From positions 62,001 to 126,000 of the forward strand of contig CANLUS010000008.1 in assembly GCA_947494325.1 (NCBI GenBank): a stretch of DNA of 64,000 bases, given 5' to 3'. The stretch is from an uncultured Flavobacteriaceae bacterium. GTDB lineage: Bacteria; Bacteroidota; Bacteroidia; Flavobacteriales; Flavobacteriaceae. The notes beneath the pieces are model-generated. The model did not search any database. It was not told where the DNA came from and worked only from the letters and a program-made list of their open reading frames with translations. The position numbers were made by a program, and so were the translations under genes. Shown here piece by piece: positions 58,397 through 64,000 of the stretch (positions are counted from its first letter, which is position 1; each line of letters begins with the position of its first letter).

Positions 58397-61210
58397 CTAA
58401 AAGAAGCCTCTTTTTACAAAATTGATAATTGCTCCAGGATCTAATGTTAATACAAAACGGATTTTTTGATCATAGTTATTAAGGGAAGGTTCAAGACCTA
58501 AACTAGATTGTAAAGGAAAGTACACTTCAAAAATATTATGTACTAAATTTAGACGAATGCCTGTGTCATATTTAAATTGAACCTCTTGATTTCGACTTTT
58601 GTAATATCCGGCGTCTGCATACGCTTCGATCCAACGCCAAATACTTACACTCCCATTTGCACTAATCATCCATTGATTGGCAAATCTATTTTCAAATTGT
58701 GATTTAAATCCACCCTCCGAAATGATAATCTGCTGACTTAAAAATCCAGCTTCTTCAGATCTACCTAAATAATTGTAATCGAAAAGATAGTCAGATGGAC
58801 GATCTAATGAAAAGCTGAAAAAATTGCCCGAATTTTTGGTGTTATTGTATAGAAAAGCACCTGCAAAGAAGCGTAGGTCATATTGACGATTCTTATCAGT
58901 AAGTTTACGATATCGAAAATCAAGAGCAGCTTTACCAAAATTCTTTGAAACCTGAAGGTCCGTTGAATATCGAACATCCTTAATAATGTCTGGTTTAGAC
59001 GATGAAAAACGTACATTAAAAACGTTATAGGCATCGGATTCTAATGTTGGGGTTCCAGGTGCAGTTTCTCTATTAACAAGAACATATCTTGCCGAAAGTG
59101 ACTTCCCCCCAACATCTCTGAGACTTTTTCTTTTGAATAAGATTGTCGCAAATGGAGTAAATCTAGTATATGATAAGTTGGGGGCATATTGAAAGGTGCT
59201 GCCACCAATTCCGAAGCGGTACCTATAAACACTTGTTTTTTCAGGAAGCTGTTCATATAATAAAGAAAATGATCCAGAGAATTTGTTGCTTTTTAATCCG
59301 TACGTAGGTGTTATTTTATACAACCATTTCTTTTTAAAAATTGCTTCATTATACAATCTGGGTCCAATTAAAAAGCCATCATAAAAATTATAATCTGTGT
59401 AGACATTATAAAATACTTGATTGTAATAAGGATTTTCAAGATCTTTAAAAAAACGGAATTGAATAGGTTTGTTAAAAAGCCCATTTAAATTTTTCCAATT
59501 GTCCCGTAAATTCAATTCGGGGTATAAAAATTCATAATTTAAAGAAAGCTTATTATAATCTCCTTTTGGAATTGTTATGCTCGCTGTAGTATCGATGTTG
59601 GTTAGCCATTTTTTAAATTTCACCTCTTTCTTGTTTACCCCGTAAAGAGCAATAGGTGCCGTAAAGTTTCTCTTATTTTTTATGAAAACAGTTACAGAAT
59701 CTTTGGTTTTTTTAACCTTACTTATTGTGTAATCTATTTTCTTTTTTGATTGGATATAGTCCTTGAAAAACCAATTTAGGTCTTTGTTTGTTTTATTTGC
59801 AACGATGGATTGAAAGACACGACTATTCGTTTCTTTTAATTTATTTCTTTTATAAAACTCTATTATACTTTTTGGAATGATACTATCTTGTAAGTATTCA
59901 TCTAAATAGCGAAGTCCTAACCCTGCCTTATATTTATTTACTATTTTTCTATTAAAATTTGATAACGAATCGGCCCTTGTACTCAGTGATTGATCTAAAT
60001 TTTTACGTGCCGCAAATTGATACACAAAAGGATATTTACCATTAAAATCGAGTTTCGCGATATTAAAACTGCGAACTCCCCAAATTTTTGAGATATTACC
60101 CATGGCTTTAATTTCTGGATAAAATTTCTCCACATATTGCATTAATAAATAGGTCTGTAAACCATCGACCAACCAATAATCATGTCTTCTGTTCACAACT
60201 AAGGTGTTCTCAATATATTTCTTGGTAAGTACTTTAAACATTTTTATATCCCATTCAAATACTCCCGAAAAAGGGTTGAATATTTTAGGTAGTTGATTTA
60301 AACCATAAATGGGATTTTTATTATAGGATATTTTATTTATTAATATTTTTTCGTGTGGATAAGGACCCAAATGTTTATGGATAAATGCCAGTTGTCTATT
60401 CACAACATCTGTTTTTACCTGTTTGTTGAGAGTAGTACCATTTAAGTTGGAGATGACTTCTAATGAATCCGTTTTTAAGATATTAAAATCATTAAAGAAG
60501 CTAATACTTAATTCAATATCTACTCTATTTTCACCAGTCAATTTATGAACCGTAAAAGGTGCATCTAAGATCTTTTGAGAATTTAAATCACTGTTTAATG
60601 AAACACCTTCGGGTAATTTTAACTCAATATCATAATTTGTCGGACTCATATAAAAATCATCCATATTTAAATTATTCATTGTATTCCATTTCGTATCAAA
60701 AACGGCTGGCACCAAATGCCAATATCTTAGATTATAGTTGGTGCCATTCTTACCATATTTGGTGAACTTGTCTTGAGGAATTTTAATACTATAAGTTGCA
60801 CTAATTACGGTAGAGTCTTTCGGTTTTAAAGATTTGTTTAATATAACTCTAAGAATATCGGGATCATCGCTAGATACATCCCATTTTAAAAATTGATAAT
60901 TTTCTGAAATAGCTCTTATAGCTGATCTACCTCGATTTTTACGACTAGAAAAATAAAGACTCTTATCATAATCTTCAATGAGTCTTCTTGATAAAGGTGA
61001 GCGCCTATTTCTAAAGCTATTCGCCCAATTATGAAAGTATATGGTATCTAAGTTCTGTTTACTTTTATTGATAAAAGTAGTATGCTGCAATATTTGAAAA
61101 GTTGAAGTTTCAAAATCAAAAGAAGCATTTATTTTTATCGTGTTATTTTGAGCTTTTAACCCAGCGCTACAACATAAAAAGAAAAATAATATGAATTTTA
61201 ATCTAATCAA
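58397..61210 (-). CDS. M1 aminopeptidase-like protein fused to an outer-membrane barrel, zinc site absent
   Basis: A signal peptide (~1-20) precedes an M1-type N-terminal beta domain (IKINASFDFETSTFQILQHT, YFHNWANSF) and a catalytic-domain-like region around 250-480. Where M1 enzymes have HEXXH about 18 residues before the WLxEGF segment, this protein has TKKYIEN (329-335) before WLVDGLQTYL (346-355), so the zinc ligands are gone. The exopeptidase GxMEN loop is replaced by PIYGLNQLP. The C-terminal ~370 residues are repeated amphipathic strands ending in a terminal Phe (FVKRGFF), consistent with a beta-barrel. It is probably a non-catalytic surface protein. No partner is visible. Confidence 0.8.
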   Translation of the reverse strand: MIRLKFILFFFLCCSAGLKAQNNTIKINASFDFETSTFQILQHTTFINKSKQNLDTIYFHNWANSFRNRRSPLSRRLIEDYDKSLYFSSRKNRGRSAIRAISENYQFLKWDVSSDDPDILRVILNKSLKPKDSTVISATYSIKIPQDKFTKYGKNGTNYNLRYWHLVPAVFDTKWNTMNNLNMDDFYMSPTNYDIELKLPEGVSLNSDLNSQKILDAPFTVHKLTGENRVDIELSISFFNDFNILKTDSLEVISNLNGTTLNKQVKTDVVNRQLAFIHKHLGPYPHEKILINKISYNKNPIYGLNQLPKIFNPFSGVFEWDIKMFKVLTKKYIENTLVVNRRHDYWLVDGLQTYLLMQYVEKFYPEIKAMGNISKIWGVRSFNIAKLDFNGKYPFVYQFAARKNLDQSLSTRADSLSNFNRKIVNKYKAGLGLRYLDEYLQDSIIPKSIIEFYKRNKLKETNSRVFQSIVANKTNKDLNWFFKDYIQSKKKIDYTISKVKKTKDSVTVFIKNKRNFTAPIALYGVNKKEVKFKKWLTNIDTTASITIPKGDYNKLSLNYEFLYPELNLRDNWKNLNGLFNKPIQFRFFKDLENPYYNQVFYNVYTDYNFYDGFLIGPRLYNEAIFKKKWLYKITPTYGLKSNKFSGSFSLLYEQLPEKTSVYRYRFGIGGSTFQYAPNLSYTRFTPFATILFKRKSLRDVGGKSLSARYVLVNRETAPGTPTLESDAYNVFNVRFSSSKPDIIKDVRYSTDLQVSKNFGKAALDFRYRKLTDKNRQYDLRFFAGAFLYNNTKNSGNFFSFSLDRPSDYLFDYNYLGRSEEAGFLSQQIIISEGGFKSQFENRFANQWMISANGSVSIWRWIEAYADAGYYKSRNQEVQFKYDTGIRLNLVHNIFEVYFPLQSSLGLEPSLNNYDQKIRFVLTLDPGAIINFVKRGFF

Positions 61211-61349
61211 TATACTCTTGTAAATTTTATAGGCTGGGAATGTTCGAATTGATTACTATGTACATGATAGATTCGAAGACTCCAATTAGTTGCGTCTATA
61301 TCTAAAACTATTCGCTCATTAAATTTTCGAATAAATGTAAAAAAGAAAT

Positions 61350-62075
61350 TTAGAAATTTGGTTTTAAGCTATACTTAGAATAGAATTTATTAAAATGTTC
61401 AACAGCTTCATCTGCTGTATCGACTACTCTAAATAACTTTAGATCACCGGGGCTTACATTCCCATATTTTTTAATAAGTGTCTGCTCAACCCAATCCAAT
61501 AAACCACTCCAAAATTCTCGACCAACTAGAATAATTGGAAAGCGACCGATTTTTTTGGTTTGAATTAATGTCATAGCTTCAAAAAGTTCATCGAGTGTGC
61601 CGAAACCACCTGGCATTACTACAAAACCTTGAGAATACTTTACAAACATTACTTTGCGGACGAAGAAATAGTCAAATTCTAAGTTTTTATCGCGGTCGAT
61701 CCATGGATTATCATGCTGCTCGAAAGGAAGTTCAATATTCAATCCAACCGATGTTCCTTTACCGCGATTTGCTCCTTTATTTCCGGCTTCCATAATACCT
61801 GGTCCACCACCTGTAATTACACCAAAACCGCTTTGAGTTAATTTATAGGCAACTTCTTCTGCTAACTTATAATATTCGTGGTCTGGGCTCGTGCGCGCAG
61901 ATCCAAAAATGGATACGCAAGGCCCAATTTTACTTAATTTTTCATAGCCATCAACAAATTCAGACATAATCTTGAATATTGCCCAAGAATCATTAGTTTT
62001 TATTTCATTCCAAGTTTTTTGTTGAAGTTTTTCTATGATTTTTCTTTCTTCACTTTGATTTGTATCGTTCGTCAT
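61350..62075 (-). CDS. LOG-family (TIGR00730) Rossmann protein
   Basis: This 241-residue protein has the two LOG motifs: GVITGGGPGIMEAGNKGANR and VMPGGFGTLDELFEAMTLIQ. LOG enzymes release cytokinin bases or hydrolyse nucleoside 5'-monophosphates to base and ribose 5-phosphate. The extended N-terminus (SEERKIIEKLQQKTWNEIKT) marks the larger bacterial subgroup. It is 27 bp downstream of uvrA and may share its transcript. Confidence 0.9.
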   Translation of the reverse strand: MTNDTNQSEERKIIEKLQQKTWNEIKTNDSWAIFKIMSEFVDGYEKLSKIGPCVSIFGSARTSPDHEYYKLAEEVAYKLTQSGFGVITGGGPGIMEAGNKGANRGKGTSVGLNIELPFEQHDNPWIDRDKNLEFDYFFVRKVMFVKYSQGFVVMPGGFGTLDELFEAMTLIQTKKIGRFPIILVGREFWSGLLDWVEQTLIKKYGNVSPGDLKLFRVVDTADEAVEHFNKFYSKYSLKPNF

Positions 62076-62102
62076 TTTTCTATTTTATTTGTATTCAAAC
62101 AA

Positions 62103-64000
62103 CTAAATTAGTTCTTTTTTTAAGAATTTAGCTGTATAACTATTTTTGTTCTTTATAATATCCTCAGGTAATCCCGAACATAAAACGGTACCACCATTCT
62201 TTCCACCTTCTGGACCAATATCAATAATATGATCAGTTAGTTTGATCACGTCGAGGTTATGTTCAATAATCAGTACTGTATTTCCCTTATTTGTAAGTTT
62301 ATTTAAAACGTCCATTAAAACTCTAATATCTTCAAAATGCAATCCTGTAGTAGGCTCGTCTAGAATATAAAAGGTATTTCCAGTATCTTTTTTTGATAGT
62401 TCAGTAGCTAATTTTATACGCTGCGCTTCTCCACCTGAGAGGGTAGTAGATTGTTGACCTAGTGTAATATACCCTAATCCAACATCTTGAATCGTTTTTA
62501 GTTTACGATATATTTTGGGTACATTTTCGAAAAAAGGAACGCTCTCGTTAATCGTCATATTCAGAACGTCGGAGATCGACTTTCCCTTATACCTAATTTC
62601 GAGTGTTTCCCTATTAAATCGTTTTCCTTGGCAAGTTTCACATTCTACATACACATCTGGTAAAAAGTTCATTTCAATAACTCGCACTCCGCCACCTTCG
62701 CAAGTTGGGCACCTTCCTTCTTTTACATTAAATGAAAACCTTCCAGGTTTATAACCTCTAATCATTGCCTCTGGAGTCTTTGTAAACAAAGCTCTAATTT
62801 CACTAAATACACCAGTATAAGTTGCAGGGTTTGAACGAGGTGTTCTCCCAATAGGTGATTGATTTATATCAATAATTTTATCAATATGCTCTAGTCCTTT
62901 TATAGAAGAATAGGGCATAGGTTTCTTAACAGCTTTATAAATGTGTTGGTTTATTATTGGATAAAGTGTTTCGTTAATTAATGTTGATTTTCCGCTACCA
63001 GAAACACCTGTTACGCAAATCATTTTTCCTAACGGAAATGTAACCGAGACATTTTTTAAATTATTTCCAGTTGCACCTTTCAGAAGGATCTGCTTTCCAT
63101 TACCCTTTCGCCGTTCCTTCGGAACCTCAATTTCTTTTGTTCCATTCAGATAACTGGCAGTAAGGGTATTTGTTGCGAGTAACTCTTTTGCGGTTCCGTT
63201 GCTGATAATTTCTCCTCCATGTCTACCAGCTCTCGGACCAATATCAATAATACAATCAGCTTTCTCAATCATATCCTTGTCATGCTCTACAACTAATACA
63301 GAGTTACCAATATCTCGTAATTTTTGAAGAGAATCGATTAATTTTTCATTGTCACGTTGATGCAAGCCAATACTTGGTTCATCTAAAATATAAAGAACAC
63401 CTACTAATTGTGAACCGATTTGAGTTGCCAAACGGATGCGTTGCGCTTCTCCACCAGACAATGTCTTCGAACTTCTATTGAGGGTTAAATAATCTAAACC
63501 AACATTCAATAAAAATTGAATTCTCGTTTCGATTTCTTTTAAAATTTCAGTAGCTATTTTTTGCTGTTTTTCAGTCAGTTTTAGTTTTGATTCTTTAAAC
63601 CATTCTGCTAATTGGATGATATCCATATCTACAAGATCCGCTATATTTTTTCCTTGTATTTTAAAGTAGAGTGCTTCTTTTCGTAGTCGAGAGCCGTTAC
63701 ATTCTGAACAGACTTTCTCATCCATATATTCTTTTGCCCAACGCTTGATTGAAGTAGAATTAGATTCTTTAAATTGATTTGAAATAAAACTTATAATACC
63801 TTCAAAATCAATTTCATAATTTCGTGTTACTCCTGCGTTTTTTGAAACTACATTAAACTTTTCATTTCCACCATACAAAATTACATCCAATGCATCTTTG
63901 GGGATCTTAGAAATGGGCGTTGCGAGGGTAAACTTGAATCGCTCAGCAATTAATTCTAGTTGCTTAAACATCCAAGAGCTCTTATGTTCTCCTAATGGTG
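62103..64000 (-). CDS. uvrA: Excinuclease ABC subunit UvrA (5' end outside window)
   Basis: UvrA finds bulky DNA lesions in nucleotide excision repair. The frame is open to the window edge (GEHKSSWMFKQLELIAERF), so the ATG at 63971 is internal. Visible: ABC signature LSGGEAQRIRLATQIGSQL and Walker B YILDEPSIGLHQRD of the first ATPase, Walker A GVSGSGKSTLINETLYP, the zinc finger CPTCEGGG and CETCQGKRFN, and the second LSGGEAQRIKLATELS with ILDEPTTGLHFEDI. About 630 C-terminal residues are present. An N-terminal ~310 residues with the first Walker A are missing from the window. Confidence 0.97.
   Translation of the reverse strand, partial: PLGEHKSSWMFKQLELIAERFKFTLATPISKIPKDALDVILYGGNEKFNVVSKNAGVTRNYEIDFEGIISFISNQFKESNSTSIKRWAKEYMDEKVCSECNGSRLRKEALYFKIQGKNIADLVDMDIIQLAEWFKESKLKLTEKQQKIATEILKEIETRIQFLLNVGLDYLTLNRSSKTLSGGEAQRIRLATQIGSQLVGVLYILDEPSIGLHQRDNEKLIDSLQKLRDIGNSVLVVEHDKDMIEKADCIIDIGPRAGRHGGEIISNGTAKELLATNTLTASYLNGTKEIEVPKERRKGNGKQILLKGATGNNLKNVSVTFPLGKMICVTGVSGSGKSTLINETLYPIINQHIYKAVKKPMPYSSIKGLEHIDKIIDINQSPIGRTPRSNPATYTGVFSEIRALFTKTPEAMIRGYKPGRFSFNVKEGRCPTCEGGGVRVIEMNFLPDVYVECETCQGKRFNRETLEIRYKGKSISDVLNMTINESVPFFENVPKIYRKLKTIQDVGLGYITLGQQSTTLSGGEAQRIKLATELSKKDTGNTFYILDEPTTGLHFEDIRVLMDVLNKLTNKGNTVLIIEHNLDVIKLTDHIIDIGPEGGKNGGTVLCSGLPEDIIKNKNSYTAKFLKKELI

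Noticed and set aside
1-64000. Search for CRISPR arrays, insertion sequences, prophage genes, restriction or toxin-antitoxin modules
   Set aside because: No regularly spaced repeats, transposase or integrase motifs, phage structural genes or recognisable defence proteins were seen on either strand.

Overview
The window is an ordinary stretch of chromosome from a low-GC member of the Bacteroidota, almost certainly a (probably marine) Flavobacteriaceae species. The evidence is a type IX secretion C-terminal signal on one secreted protein, many families largely confined to this group (DUF4834, DUF4835, DUF6048, DUF6452, DUF6768, DUF6913), fused E1 alpha/beta dehydrogenase and GH3/serine-hydrolase proteins, and start regions that carry the Bacteroidetes -7 box TANNTTTG instead of a Pribnow box. 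I see no tRNA, rRNA, prophage, insertion sequence or CRISPR array. Coding density is very high and no gene-free stretch reaches 300 bases. The largest gaps, 24660-24853 and 54970-55164, hold only promoter or terminator-like signals.

Layout. 1-4453: envelope and stress-type proteins (5'-truncated PspC protein, DUF4440-like protein, GIN-domain lipoprotein, secreted zinc-ribbon-like protein, lipoprotein). 4600-9568: DnaQ-like exonuclease with a small partner, a NagZ-type GH3 fused to a serine hydrolase, and a PAP2 phosphatase. 9598-16032 (minus strand): acyltransferase, BASS symporter and DUF4159 operon, then rsmE, a GNAT protein and an outer-membrane protein; a YceI lipoprotein lies between them on the plus strand. 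16127-23166: a surface-polysaccharide cluster with DUF4834, YfhO, methyltransferase, two GT4 glycosyltransferases, wecB and a small acidic protein, coupled by short overlaps. 23197-28536: HhH protein, OmpA protein, MutS2-like ATPase, ung and two small lipoproteins, one of 49 aa.

28558-34199 (minus): a compact run of rlmD, DUF6452, DUF6048, 2OG-Fe(II) oxygenase, SUI1, nucleoside phosphorylase and a substrate-binding protein without a signal peptide. 34279-41377: mechanosensitive channel, ECF sigma factor with DUF6768, azurin, prfA, two GNATs, DUF6913-dapA, ferritin. 41496-46498: bamD-rpoZ-coaBC-DUF4835, then recN. 46559-54969: fabI, a T9SS-secreted protein, a family 2 glycosyltransferase without a normal start codon, cystathionine beta-synthase, DUF2851 and two convergent L,D-transpeptidases. 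55165-64000 (minus): a coiled-coil membrane protein, fused E1 dehydrogenase, a peptidase-like beta-barrel protein, a LOG-family protein and a 5'-truncated uvrA.

Most of the content is core metabolism, ribosome/rRNA maintenance, DNA repair and cell-envelope biogenesis. I found no clear new defence or mobile system. The features most worth a second look are the start-less glycosyltransferase, the M1-like protein without zinc ligands fused to a barrel, the cytosolic periplasmic-binding-fold protein coupled to a nucleoside phosphorylase, the E1 protein with a changed thiamine-diphosphate motif, and promoters that imply leaderless bamD and rlmD transcripts.
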